This document shows, piece by piece, positions 41,813-50,333 of a stretch of DNA of 64,000 nt. The stretch is from contig CAZUYC010000085.1 of assembly GCA_964624475.1 (NCBI GenBank), positions 116,729-180,728 on the forward strand. Direction: 5' to 3'. Positions within the stretch are counted from its first letter, which is position 1. Each line of letters begins with the position of its first letter. Both the position numbers and the translations under genes were made by a program. This stretch comes from CAZUYC01 sp964624475. GTDB lineage: Bacteria > Myxococcota_A > UBA9160 > SMWR01. The notes beneath the pieces are model-generated. The model ran no database searches, was not told the origin of the DNA, and saw only the letters and a list, made by a program, of their open reading frames with translations.

Positions 41813-42940
41813 TCAGCGCCGCGGCGCGGGAGCCTCCGGGTGCGGCGCGCCGGGCGACACGGCGCCCGGCAGCGCGGCCAGGAGCTCAGCGACCAACGGC
41901 ACCGACTCGACCTCGACCCAGCCCTTGCCGACGACGCCGAGCGCGAGCAGCAGGCCGGACCCCACGGCGACGGCCCAGCGCAGCGGGCCCATCCGCGCGG
42001 GCCGCGGCAGGAGCGGCAGGACCTCGGTCTTCGCGCCCTTCGACTTCCCGAAGGCCTTGCGCGCCGCGAGCCAGGCTGCGATCTCGCGGCGACCCTGCGC
42101 GGGCGCCGGTCGGCCCAGCGCGCGCTCGAGGGCGTCGCGGAGATCCGCGGCCGTCTGCGGCCGCCGGCGCGGCCGCGCCCGCAGGCAGCGGTGCACGAGC
42201 CGCGCCACGCGGCGCGGCGTACGCGGCGCGGGGCGGCGCACGCCGCGGTAGCGGCCGGCCTCGATGCGGCGCAACAGTCCCTCGCCCTGCGGCGACTCCT
42301 CGTCCACGAAGGGCGGCTCGCCCGCGAGCATCTCGTAGAGCACCACGCCGAGCGCGAAGACGTCGCTGCGCGGATCGACCCGATCGCCGACGAGCTGCTC
42401 CGGCGACATGTAGACCGGCGTCCCCACGGTGTGGCCGCTGCGCGTGAGCGCCGGGGCGCGCGCGTCGAAGGCGATCCCGAAGTCGGCGATCTTCGCCTCG
42501 CCCGTGCGGCCGAGCAGGATGTTCGAGGGCTTGACGTCGCGGTGCACGATCGCGCGAGCGTGGATCTCCTCGAGGCCGCGCGAGATCTCGAGCGCCACGA
42601 GCATCGCGATCCTCGGCTCGAAGCGGCCGACCCCGGCCAGGACGTGGGCGAGGTTTGCGCCGTCGACGTACTCCTGCGCGATGAAGCGGTCGCCGCGCCA
42701 CTCGAAGCAGTCGTAGACGGCGACGACGTTCTGGTGGTGCACCGAGGCGGCGGCCTGCGCCTCGCGCAGGAAGCGCTCCTCCGCGCTCGCGTCCTCGGCG
42801 AGCTCGCGGCGCAGCGCCTTGATCACCACGCGACGGTCGAGGTCGGGCTGGCTGGCGAGGTGGACGACGCCCATGCCGCCCTCGCCGAGGGTCGCCTCGA
42901 TCTCGAAGCCGCCGATCGTCTTGCGCGTGGGCGCGCTCAC
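41813..42940 (-). CDS. Membrane Ser/Thr protein kinase (PknB/Hanks type)
   Basis: 375 residues. GEGGMGVVHLA is the glycine loop, VVIKALRREL the lysine, IVHRDVKPSNILL the catalytic loop, and IADFGIAFD then TPVYMSPEQL the activation segment. One membrane helix (WAVAVGSGLLLALGVVG, ~325) is followed by a short Pro-rich tail of ~40 residues with no sensor domain. The next minus-strand gene upstream (42963-43367) encodes an FHA protein, a likely phosphothreonine reader for it. Confidence 0.93.
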   Translation of the reverse strand: MSAPTRKTIGGFEIEATLGEGGMGVVHLASQPDLDRRVVIKALRRELAEDASAEERFLREAQAAASVHHQNVVAVYDCFEWRGDRFIAQEYVDGANLAHVLAGVGRFEPRIAMLVALEISRGLEEIHARAIVHRDVKPSNILLGRTGEAKIADFGIAFDARAPALTRSGHTVGTPVYMSPEQLVGDRVDPRSDVFALGVVLYEMLAGEPPFVDEESPQGEGLLRRIEAGRYRGVRRPAPRTPRRVARLVHRCLRARPRRRPQTAADLRDALERALGRPAPAQGRREIAAWLAARKAFGKSKGAKTEVLPLLPRPARMGPLRWAVAVGSGLLLALGVVGKGWVEVESVPLVAELLAALPGAVSPGAPHPEAPAPRR

Positions 42941-42962
42941 CGGGATTCTCGGCCCGGCGGGG

Positions 42963-43367
42963 CTACGGGTCGGGGAGGACGTAGGTCGGGGGCTCCCTGC
43001 GCCTCCGCTCCAGCACGAGCTGGAACACGTGCTCGCCGAGCTGGAAGCGGTCGCCGTGCTTGAGCTCCGCGACCACGATCACGGCCCCGTTCACGCGGAC
43101 GCCGTTCGTGCTCCCGAGGTCGCCGAGGCGAAGCCCGCCGCCGGCCCATTCGAGGCAGGCGTGCTGCTTCGACATCGCCGGGTCCGGGAAGGCGAGGTCG
43201 ACCCCCGGCCCGCGGCCGAGCGTCGTCCGCGGGCTCTCGATCTCGTGTTCGGAGCCGGCCGCGCCTCCCTCGGTCACCACCACCAGCGCGCGGAACTCCG
43301 CGAGGAAGCGGGTGAACTCCGGCTGGCGCTCTCCGGCGGCGAGCTTGCGGGTGCGGCCGTCGCGCAT
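42963..43367 (-). CDS. FHA-domain protein
   Basis: 134 residues. ESPRTTLGRGPGVDLAFPDP then AMSKQHACLEWAGGGLRLGD and LGSTNGVRVNGAVI are the conserved FHA Arg, Ser-x-x-His and Asn residues that bind phosphothreonine. An N-terminal ~35 residues may carry the kinase-target site. GGGAGG lies before ATG 43367. It is 22 bases upstream of the kinase gene in the same operon. Confidence 0.93.
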   Translation of the reverse strand: MRDGRTRKLAAGERQPEFTRFLAEFRALVVVTEGGAAGSEHEIESPRTTLGRGPGVDLAFPDPAMSKQHACLEWAGGGLRLGDLGSTNGVRVNGAVIVVAELKHGDRFQLGEHVFQLVLERRRREPPTYVLPDP

Positions 43368-43426
43368 GGGACCTCCCGCTCGATCGTTACGTCCGGACCG
43401 GGGCGGGACTTGAGAGTCCCCCGTCG

Positions 43427-43819
43427 CTACTCCTGCCAGTGGATGCGAACGCGCCGGCGGCCGAAGCCGCGGGCGGCGCCGAGATCCTCGCCCAGGTAGA
43501 CGTCGATCCGCCGCTTCCAGCGCGCCGGCATGCGGTCGCGCACCACCCACTCGCCGTCGAGCCCGTCGATGCGCACCTTGCGGCCGTGGACGAGGCCGAG
43601 CGGCACGAGGTCCGGGGAGACCGCGATCGCCCTCATGCCGGGGGCGAGGCGGTGGCCGGAGGCGGAGAGGGTCGGGTCCTCGCCGGTCTGCTCCGGCAGC
43701 GAGTTGTACGCGGTGGCGTCGACCACGACGCTGCGCATGCGCGGAAGCTTGGCGTGCGCGCCGTCGGACGGCAGCAGCAGCCCCACGGCGAGGGCGAGCA
43801 GGGCGCTCGGCGCACGCAT
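43427..43819 (-). CDS. Secreted 3D-domain (double-psi beta-barrel) protein
   Basis: 130 residues. Signal peptide SALLALAVGLLLPSDGAHA, then VVVDATAYNSLPEQTGEDPT, SASGHRLAPGMRAIAVSPDL and VVRDRMPARWKRRIDVYLGE, which contain the three conserved Asp of 3D domains (MltA/YabE-like). Such proteins act on or bind peptidoglycan. It precedes the FHA and kinase genes on the same strand, 59 bases from FHA. Confidence 0.88.
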   Translation of the reverse strand: MRAPSALLALAVGLLLPSDGAHAKLPRMRSVVVDATAYNSLPEQTGEDPTLSASGHRLAPGMRAIAVSPDLVPLGLVHGRKVRIDGLDGEWVVRDRMPARWKRRIDVYLGEDLGAARGFGRRRVRIHWQE

Positions 43820-43895
43820 CTCCCACCTCCCCCGGGAGGAACCTAACACACGGGCGTGCGGGCGAAGGTCGCGATGCGGGCTATGGTCCGCACCC

Positions 43896-44660
43896 ATGCG
43901 GGAGACCCTCGCCTTCGTCTCCGGCGGCTCGAGCGGGATCGGTGAGGCCCTGATCCGCACGCTTCCGTTCTCCCCCGCGCGCGTCTTCGACCTGAGCCGC
44001 CGCGGCGCATCCGGCTGCGCCGGCCTGCGCGCGGACCTGGCCGACCCCGCCGCCTGGCCGAGCGTGGCCGAGCTCTTCGGGCGCGAGATGGAAGGCTTCG
44101 CGGGCGAGCGGGTCGTCTTCGCCCATGCCGCGGGAACGCTGCAGCCGATCGGCTTCGCCGGCGAGGAGGACGCCGCGGCCTACACGCGCGCGGTGCTGCT
44201 CAACGCCGCCGCGCCCCAGATCCTCGGCGACGCCTTCCTGCGCGCTGCGCGCGGCACGCGCGCGCGCTGCCATCTCGTGATGATCGGCTCGGGCGCCGCG
44301 CGCCACGTCTACCCCGGCTGGTCGAGCTACGGCGCCGGCAAGGCGGCGGTCGACCAGTGGGTGCGCACGGCCGGCGCCGAGCAGGACCTGCGCGGCGGGC
44401 GCTGCCGCGTGCTCTCGCTGTCGCCCGGCCTCGTGGCGACGGCCATGCAGGAGGAGATCCGCGCCACGCCGCCGAGCCGCCTGCCCGGCGTCGGCCGCTT
44501 CGTCGAGGCCTTCGAGAAGGGGGAGTTGCGCGATCCCACGCGCGTGGCCCGCGAGATCTGGGCCCTGCTCGAGCGCGGGCTCGCCAACGGCGCCGTGGTG
44601 GATCTGCGCGACCTCCCTGGCCCGATGGAGGCTACGCTCGCGGGCCCCGCGGACCGATAG
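43896..44660 (+). CDS. Short-chain dehydrogenase/reductase (sepiapterin-reductase/YueD-like)
   Basis: 254 residues. FVSGGSSGIGEALIRTLPF is the cofactor-binding Gly motif, VFAHAAGTLQP the central strand, and YPGWSSYGAGKAAVDQWVRT the Tyr-x-x-x-Lys. The cofactor and substrate are not determined. It lies 11 bases upstream of glpD and is probably in the same operon. Confidence 0.9.
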   Translation: MRETLAFVSGGSSGIGEALIRTLPFSPARVFDLSRRGASGCAGLRADLADPAAWPSVAELFGREMEGFAGERVVFAHAAGTLQPIGFAGEEDAAAYTRAVLLNAAAPQILGDAFLRAARGTRARCHLVMIGSGAARHVYPGWSSYGAGKAAVDQWVRTAGAEQDLRGGRCRVLSLSPGLVATAMQEEIRATPPSRLPGVGRFVEAFEKGELRDPTRVAREIWALLERGLANGAVVDLRDLPGPMEATLAGPADR

Positions 44661-44671
44661 GAACTGCGTCC

Positions 44672-46306
44672 ATGACGGCGGCGGCGCTGTGCAGCACGGA
44701 CCGCGGCGAGACGCTCGACCGGCTCGAGCGCGAACGCTTCGACTGCGTCGTGATCGGCGGAGGCATCTCGGGGGCGGGCGTCGCGCGCGCCGCCTCGCAG
44801 CGCGGCCTGCGCGTCGCGCTGCTCGAGGCGGAGGACTTCGCCTCGGGCACCTCGAGCCGGTCCACCAAGCTGATCCACGGCGGCCTGCGCTACCTCGCCA
44901 TGGGCGACGTCGCCCTCGTGCGCAAGACCGCGCTCGAGCGCAAGGAGATCTTCCGCATGGCGCCGCACCTCTGCGAGCGCCGCTGGATGATCGTGCCGGC
45001 GCGCTCCTACGCGTCGCTGCTCACCATCCGCGCGGGCGTGACCGCCTACGAGAAGCTCGGCGCGGTCGCGGGAGAGGACCTGCACCGGAACTGGTCCGCC
45101 GACGACCTGGCTCGCGAGGAGCCCTCGATCGACGTCGGCCGCTACAAGCACGCCTGCGTGTACCGCGAGTACCTGACGGACGACGCGCACCTCGTCCTCG
45201 CCAACCTGCGCTCGGCGGCGGCGCTCGGCGCCGCGGTGCTCAGCCATGCTCGCGTCGACGCGATCTTCCGCGAAGGGAACATCGCCGCTGGGGTGGAGGT
45301 GAAATGCGAGCTTGGCGGACGCCGCGTGCGCGTGCGGGCACGCTCCGTGATCAACGCCGCCGGCCCCTGGGTGGAAACGGTGCGCCGGCTCGAGGATCCG
45401 GCTGCGAGGCCGCTGCTCCATCTCTCGAAGGGCGTCCACGTCGTGGTTTCCGCCGCGCGCCTGCCGGTGAAGGAGATGGTGCTCTGCAACACGCAGGATC
45501 GGCGCTCGATCTTCGTGATCCGCCACGGCGACGTGGTCTACATCGGCACGACCGACACCACCTACGCCCCGGGCGTCGTCACCTGGCCGGAGATCGACCT
45601 CGAGGACGTCGAGTACCTGCTCGAGCCGACCGGGCGCTACTTCCGCGGCGAGCGGCTGCGGCCGGCCGACGTGGTGGCGGCCTGGGCGGGGCTGCGGCCC
45701 CTGATCGCCGAGCCCGGGAAGGCCCCCGCGGAGATCTCGCGGCGCGACGAGGTGCTGGTGGGCCCCGCGGGCGTGGTGACGCTCGCGGGCGGGAAGCTCA
45801 CCGGATACCGCCCGATGGCGGTCGAGACGGTGCGCCGCGCCGCGGAGGTCTGCGGGCTCCGGCTCGCGCCCGACCCGAGCGAGGAGCCCCCGCTCCCCGG
45901 CGGCGACTTCGACGGTGACCTCGCCCGGCTCGAGGCGACGCTCGCCCGCGAGACGCACCTCCCGCAGCGCAGCGTCGCGCGCCTGGTGCGCCTCTACGGG
46001 ACGGAAGCCCGCGAGGTCGCGCGGCTCGGCGCGGCTCCGCTGGTCGCGGGGGCAACGGTGCTGGCGTCGGAGGTCGAGTGGGCGGTGCGCGTCGAGGGCG
46101 CGGTCACCCTGGAAGATCTCCTCTACCGCCGGCTGCGCACGGCCTGGTACGAGCCCGCGGCCCACGAGGCGACGATCGCGCCGGCGGCGGAGCACATGGC
46201 GACGCTGCTCGGCTGGAGCCCGGAGCGGCGGCGGCTCGAGATCGAGCGCGTGCGCACCCGCTCCGCAATGGACCTCGGGTTCCTCGCGGAACGCGCGGCC
46301 GGATGA
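44672..46306 (+). CDS. glpD: Aerobic glycerol-3-phosphate dehydrogenase
   Basis: 544 residues. CVVIGGGISGAGVARAASQR binds FAD; GTSSRSTKLIHGGLRYLAMG, YREYLTDDAHLVLANLRSAA, VINAAGPWVE and GGKLTGYRPMA are GlpD motifs, with the C-terminal helical domain present. It oxidises glycerol 3-phosphate to DHAP at the inner membrane and feeds electrons to quinone. TAGGAACTG precedes ATG 44672. Confidence 0.94.
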   Translation: MTAAALCSTDRGETLDRLERERFDCVVIGGGISGAGVARAASQRGLRVALLEAEDFASGTSSRSTKLIHGGLRYLAMGDVALVRKTALERKEIFRMAPHLCERRWMIVPARSYASLLTIRAGVTAYEKLGAVAGEDLHRNWSADDLAREEPSIDVGRYKHACVYREYLTDDAHLVLANLRSAAALGAAVLSHARVDAIFREGNIAAGVEVKCELGGRRVRVRARSVINAAGPWVETVRRLEDPAARPLLHLSKGVHVVVSAARLPVKEMVLCNTQDRRSIFVIRHGDVVYIGTTDTTYAPGVVTWPEIDLEDVEYLLEPTGRYFRGERLRPADVVAAWAGLRPLIAEPGKAPAEISRRDEVLVGPAGVVTLAGGKLTGYRPMAVETVRRAAEVCGLRLAPDPSEEPPLPGGDFDGDLARLEATLARETHLPQRSVARLVRLYGTEAREVARLGAAPLVAGATVLASEVEWAVRVEGAVTLEDLLYRRLRTAWYEPAAHEATIAPAAEHMATLLGWSPERRRLEIERVRTRSAMDLGFLAERAAG

Positions 46307-46382
46307 CGCCCGGGCGCTGCGCTACGCTGCGCCGGCGGCCGCCGCGGCCACACCGGCCGACGAGAGGGATGCGTCGAGCGAG

Positions 46383-47465
46383 ATGCTGGATCCCAGGGCC
46401 GCGGGTGTCTCCGACGCGGAGTGGGCCGCGGCGACGGCGGCGTGCTTCCCGCTGCGCGTGGCGCGCGTGATCGACGAGACGCACGACGCGCGCTCCCTCG
46501 TGCTCGAGGTGCCGCCCGAGCTCGCCGCGCGCTTCCGCTACCGCGCCGGGCACTTCCTCTCCTTCAAGGTGCCTCACGCCGGGAAGGTCCTGACCCGCTC
46601 CTACTCGCTCTCGAGCTCGCCCGAGAGCGAGCGCGAGCACAAGATCACCGTGAAGCGCGTCGAGGGCGGGCGCGTCTCGCAGTGGATGAACGACGAGGTC
46701 CGGGTGGGCGACCTGCTCATGGTGACGCCGCCGGCGGGCCTCTTCGTCCTGAACGACAAGCGCCGCCGCATCGTCTTCTTCGCCGGCGGGAGCGGGATCA
46801 CCCCCGTGATCGCGCTGATCAAGACGGCACTCGCCACCACCGAGCGCCGCCTCGAGCTCGTCTACGCGAACCGCGACGCGCGCTCGATCATCTTCGAGTC
46901 GGAGCTCGAGACGCTGCGCAGCCGGAGCGGCGGTCGCTTCGGCGTGATCCACTCGCTCGACGACCGCGACGGCCTCCTCGACGTCGACCGCGTGAAGCAC
47001 CTGGTGGTCGACTCCATCGAGGCCGATTTCTACCTGTGCGGGCCCGGCCCCTTCATGGACACGGTCGAGCGCGCCCTCGCGGCGCTCCACGTGCCCTCGG
47101 AGCAGGTCCACATCGAGCGCTTCGTCTCGCCGACCGACCCCGACGAGGTGGCGCGCGAGGTCAGCGCGTCGGCGCCCGACGAGGGGGCGCCCGACGTGAT
47201 CACCATCGTCCTGGACGGCGCGGCCCACGAGGTCTCCTACCGGCCCGGCGAGCGTGTGCTCGAGGCAGCCCGCCGCGCCGGGCTCGACCCGCCCTTCTCC
47301 TGCGAGGAGGGCTACTGCTCCTGCTGCATGGCGAAGCTCGCGCGCGGCCGCGTGAAGATGGCGGCGAACGACTGCCTGACCCCGGACCTGCTGGCGGAGG
47401 GCTGGGTGCTCACCTGCCAGTCCGAGTGCGTGAGCCAGCACGTGCGCATCGAGTACCCCGAGTGA
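46383..47465 (+). CDS. KshB/PaaE-type ferredoxin-NAD(P) reductase with C-terminal [2Fe-2S]
   Basis: 360 residues. LTRSYSLSSSPESEREHKIT binds FAD, FFAGGSGITPVIALIKTAL binds NAD(P), FYLCGPGPFMDTVERAL follows, and CEEGYCSCCMAKL then LTCQSEC provide plant-type ferredoxin cysteines. It is the reductase of a Rieske or multicomponent oxygenase such as 3-ketosteroid 9-alpha-hydroxylase or phenylacetyl-CoA epoxidase; no oxygenase subunit lies in this window. It starts at ATG 46383, 13 bases upstream of the PPOX gene. Confidence 0.92.
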   Translation: MLDPRAAGVSDAEWAAATAACFPLRVARVIDETHDARSLVLEVPPELAARFRYRAGHFLSFKVPHAGKVLTRSYSLSSSPESEREHKITVKRVEGGRVSQWMNDEVRVGDLLMVTPPAGLFVLNDKRRRIVFFAGGSGITPVIALIKTALATTERRLELVYANRDARSIIFESELETLRSRSGGRFGVIHSLDDRDGLLDVDRVKHLVVDSIEADFYLCGPGPFMDTVERALAALHVPSEQVHIERFVSPTDPDEVAREVSASAPDEGAPDVITIVLDGAAHEVSYRPGERVLEAARRAGLDPPFSCEEGYCSCCMAKLARGRVKMAANDCLTPDLLAEGWVLTCQSECVSQHVRIEYPE

Positions 47466-47478
47466 TGGAGGTTCGAGC

Positions 47479-47952
47479 ATGCCGTCGCGTCGCGACCTGA
47501 TCCGGATGAGCGAGGAAGAGATGCGCGACTTCCTGCGCTCGAGCAAGACGATGACGATCCACTCGAACGGGCCCGGCGGCTACCCGCACCCGATGCCGAT
47601 GTGGTTCGCGCGGGACGACGACGGCACCGTCCGCATGACGACCTTCCGCAAGAGCCAGAAGGTCTTGAACCTCCGCCGCGATCCCCGCGTGAGCCTGCTC
47701 GTCGAAGCGGGCCGGGAGTACAACGAGCTGCGCGGAGTCGTGATCTACGGCAAGGCCGAGGTGGTCGACGACCCCGAGGTCGTGAAGGCGATCCTGCGCA
47801 GCATCAGCGGCGTCGGGAGCCTCGCGCAGCCGGCCGCAAAGAGCGCCGCGGACGCCGTGATCGCGAACACCGCGGCGAAGCGCGTCGCCATCCTGATCCG
47901 GCCCGAGAAGATCGTCTCCTGGGATCACCGCAAGCTCGGCGGGAGCTACTGA
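47479..47952 (+). CDS. Pyridoxamine-5'-phosphate-oxidase-fold (PPOX) flavin/F420 protein
   Basis: 157 residues forming a split beta-barrel. MRDFLRSSKTMTIHSNGPGG, YPHPMPMWFARDDDGTVRMT and KVLNLRRDPRVSLLVEAG are standard for the PPOX F420/FMN family; RVAILIRPEKIVSWDHRKLG closes the barrel. Cofactor choice cannot be decided. The TGA overlaps a CTG that may start the next gene (CTGA). Confidence 0.9.
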   Translation: MPSRRDLIRMSEEEMRDFLRSSKTMTIHSNGPGGYPHPMPMWFARDDDGTVRMTTFRKSQKVLNLRRDPRVSLLVEAGREYNELRGVVIYGKAEVVDDPEVVKAILRSISGVGSLAQPAAKSAADAVIANTAAKRVAILIRPEKIVSWDHRKLGGSY

Positions 47953-48404
47953 GCGCCTCGGCGCGAGCCCGCCGCGCGCCGGTCGCGCGGCGAGCCGCGG
48001 CGCTCGGGGCGCTCGTGGGCGCGTGCCTGGGCGATCCGGCGCGCGAGGCCGACCGGCCCTTCACGGCGGGCGTGGCCAAGGTCGAGCGGGTCGACCTCGC
48101 GCTCGTCTCGATCCGCCCGCCGCGGCTGCGCGTCGACGTGCGCGGCTCCGTCCCGGACGCCTGCACCGAGATCGAGCCGATCGCCACGCAGCGCCTCGGG
48201 CCGCGGATCGAGATCACGCTCGCGACCCGGCGCCCCTTCGGCGTGGAGTGCCCGCCGGAAGAGACACCCTTCCGGCGCAGCATTCCGCTCGCGCTCTCGG
48301 AGGAGATCCGCTCCTACGTGGTCGACGTCAACGGCGTGAGCGGCACGGTCCTGCTCCCGCCCGATCCCGATGCCGGCCCCTTCGACCAGGCGCCGCTGCC
48401 ATGA
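47949..48404 (+). CDS. Secreted protein with a conserved DACTEIE ... VNGVSGT domain; probable CTG start
   Basis: About 151 residues. A basic N-terminus and ALGALVGAC (lipobox-like) are followed by VDVRGSVPDACTEIEPIATQ, EITLATRRPFGVECPPEETP and YVVDVNGVSGTVLLPPD. This resembles a domain in secreted chloroflexal and cyanobacterial proteins (G-x-L-P-D-x-C-T-E-I...VNG); its function is unknown. No ATG, GTG or TTG leaves a full signal peptide. CTG 47949, overlapping the PPOX TGA, is the best candidate. Confidence 0.65.
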   Translation: MSASARARRAPVARRAAALGALVGACLGDPAREADRPFTAGVAKVERVDLALVSIRPPRLRVDVRGSVPDACTEIEPIATQRLGPRIEITLATRRPFGVECPPEETPFRRSIPLALSEEIRSYVVDVNGVSGTVLLPPDPDAGPFDQAPLP

Positions 48405-48428
48405 CGGGCGGGGTGGGGCGGAGGCGGT

Positions 48429-49439
48429 TCACGAGGGCGCGCGCGAACTCGGCGCGCCGTATCCCTGCGGGTGGCGCCGCATCCACTCGAAGGCGGTGCG
48501 CACGATCGCGTCGAGGTCGTCGAGGAGCGGGCGCCAGCCGAGCTCCCTGCGCGCGCGCTCGGCCGCGGCCACCAGGACGGGCGGATCGCCGGGCCGGCGC
48601 GGCCGGACCCTGACCTCGAAGCTCGCCCCGCAGATCCGCCGCACGGCGTCGACGACCTGCTCGACCGAGAAGCCGCGGCCGTTGCCGAGGTTGAAGGCGC
48701 GCTGCGCGCCGCCCTGCGCGGCGTAGTCCAGCGCTAGCACGTGCGCCGCGGCGAGATCGGCGACGTGGATGTAGTCGCGCACGCAGGTCCCGTCCGGCGT
48801 CGGGTAGTCGTCGCCGTAGACCGCGAGCTCCTTCTGTCGGCCGAGCGACGCCAGGATCGCGTTCGGGATCAGGTGCGTCTCCGGCGCGTGATCCTCGCCG
48901 AGTTCGCCTTCGGGGTCGCAGCCCGCGGCGTTGAAGTAACGCAGGAAGACGGGCCGGAAGCCGGGATTCACCGCCGCGAGGTCCGCGAGCAGCTGCTCGG
49001 CCACGAGCTTCGTGCGGCCGTAGGGGTTCACGGGCCGCTGGGGCGTTTCCTCGTCGATGGGGATCCGTTCCGGCTCGCCGTAGGTCGCGCAGCTCGACGA
49101 GAAGACGAAGGTCCGCACGCCCGCCGCGAGGCAGGCCTCGGCGAGGCGGAGCGTGCCATGGACGTTGTTGGCGTAGTACTTGGCCGGCTGCGCCACCGAC
49201 TCGCCGACGTAGCAGTAGGCCGCGAAGTGGAGCACCGCCTCGATCCGGTGCGTGCGCAGCGCATCCTCCACCGCCGCGCGGTCCTGCACGTCCGCCTCGA
49301 CCAGCGGCGCGCCGAGCACCGCCGCGCGGTGGCCGAGGCGGAGGTCGTCGAGCGCCACCGCCGCGTGGCCGGCGCGGCGCAGCGCCTTCATGGCGTGGCT
49401 CCCGATGTACCCGGCGCCGCCGGCTACGAGCACCCTCAT
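48429..49439 (-). CDS. galE: UDP-glucose 4-epimerase
   Basis: 336 residues of the extended SDR type. RVLVAGGAGYIGSHAMKALR binds NAD; VFSSSCATYG and NPYGRTKLVAEQLL supply Ser and Tyr-x-x-x-Lys; LRYFNAAGCDPEGELGEDH and VRDYIHVADLAAAHVLAL are GalE-specific. It interconverts UDP-glucose and UDP-galactose for surface glycans. Its ATG overlaps the EF-hand gene's TGA (ATGA). Confidence 0.94.
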   Translation of the reverse strand: MRVLVAGGAGYIGSHAMKALRRAGHAAVALDDLRLGHRAAVLGAPLVEADVQDRAAVEDALRTHRIEAVLHFAAYCYVGESVAQPAKYYANNVHGTLRLAEACLAAGVRTFVFSSSCATYGEPERIPIDEETPQRPVNPYGRTKLVAEQLLADLAAVNPGFRPVFLRYFNAAGCDPEGELGEDHAPETHLIPNAILASLGRQKELAVYGDDYPTPDGTCVRDYIHVADLAAAHVLALDYAAQGGAQRAFNLGNGRGFSVEQVVDAVRRICGASFEVRVRPRRPGDPPVLVAAAERARRELGWRPLLDDLDAIVRTAFEWMRRHPQGYGAPSSRAPS

Positions 49440-49816
49440 CGCTCGCCCGCGGGCGGGACGCCGGGCGCCGACGTCTCCGCGAAGCGCGCATCCACCCACT
49501 CGACGAGGCTGAGCCTGCCGTCGCGGTCGCGGTCGGCCCCTGCGAAGCGCTCGGGGGTCATCTCGATCGCCTCGAGCGCCGCCACGAATCCGTCTCGGTC
49601 GCCGTCCCAGCTGTAGAAGCTCTCTGCGGCTTCGAGGTGGAGCCGGTGGAGGTCGACCGCCGCCGGCGCCCCGGCCGCCTCGGCGTCCTGCGCGGCCGGC
49701 GGCTCGGCACCCGACTCCTCCGCTGCGGGCTCGGCCGAGGCCGCGAGCGAGAGGAGCGCGAGGAGGCAGCTGGCGCGGAAGGCAGCGCGGCGACCGCTCA
49801 GTTCACGATCTTCCAC
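49436..49816 (-). CDS. Exported EF-hand protein
   Basis: About 126 residues. Signal peptide FRASCLLALLSLAASA, an Ala/Pro/Glu linker, and two canonical EF-hand loops, DGDRDGFVAALE and DRDRDGRLSLVE. It binds calcium in the periplasm or outside. GTG 49816 lies inside the end of the glycine-zipper gene; CTG 49801, overlapping that gene's TGA, is an alternative start. It overlaps galE by four bases. Confidence 0.78.
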   Translation of the reverse strand: MEDRELSGRRAAFRASCLLALLSLAASAEPAAEESGAEPPAAQDAEAAGAPAAVDLHRLHLEAAESFYSWDGDRDGFVAALEAIEMTPERFAGADRDRDGRLSLVEWVDARFAETSAPGVPPAGER

Positions 49817-50274
49817 GAGCCGTCGGGCTGGCGGCAGGCGGTCCCGTAGGCCGAGCTCGTCTTGCCGTCGATCACCACCTTCTCCTGGTACTCGCGGCAG
49901 TACTGCCCGCTCGAGGTCTCGTAGGTCTTGGTCGGCGTGTACGAGCCGGTGTGACCCGTGTCGGGGTTGCGCCAGCTGCCGGTCTCGCCCGTCTGCGTCG
50001 ACTCGAGCGTCCTCTGCTGGGACTGGTAGGCCATCTGCTTGTCGCGCTGGTCGAGCGCGTTGCCGATGGCGCCGCCCAGGAGGCCGCCGAGCAGCACGCC
50101 GCCGACGATCCCGGCCGCGCCGCCGCCGGCCGCCGCACCGATGAGCCCGCCGCCGGCTGCGCCGAGCGCCGCGCCTCCGGTCGCTTTCGGGTTGTCCATC
50201 ATGGTCTGGCAGCCGGAGACGGCGAAGGCGATGAGCGCGATCGGCGCGATCCACTTCGCGGTCTTGCGATTCAT
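49798..50274 (-). CDS. Glycine-zipper surface lipoprotein (RT0821/Lpp0805-like)
   Basis: 158 residues. Leader APIALIAFAVSGC with lipobox Cys, then a Gly/Ala-rich zipper (GGAALGAAGGGLIGAAAGGG, then IGNALDQRDKQ). The C-terminal domain GQYCREYQEKVVIDGKTSSA followed by YGTACRQPDGSWKIV is the conserved surface-antigen pattern with two Cys. It probably inserts in or spans the outer membrane. Confidence 0.88.
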   Translation of the reverse strand: MNRKTAKWIAPIALIAFAVSGCQTMMDNPKATGGAALGAAGGGLIGAAAGGGAAGIVGGVLLGGLLGGAIGNALDQRDKQMAYQSQQRTLESTQTGETGSWRNPDTGHTGSYTPTKTYETSSGQYCREYQEKVVIDGKTSSAYGTACRQPDGSWKIVN

Positions 50275-50333
50275 TCGATCTTCCCCCCTGCTCGGCCTGC
50301 GCAGCCCCCCGCCGCGCGAAGCGCGATTCTAGC

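Noticed and set aside
41813..43819. Type VI secretion signalling (kinase plus FHA)
   Set aside because: No Tss, Hcp, VgrG or PppA genes are in the window.
45915..46382. 5' extension of the KshB-like reductase into glpD
   Set aside because: The frame is open upstream but the sequence is Arg/Ser-rich antiframe of glpD. Family similarity begins after ATG 46383.
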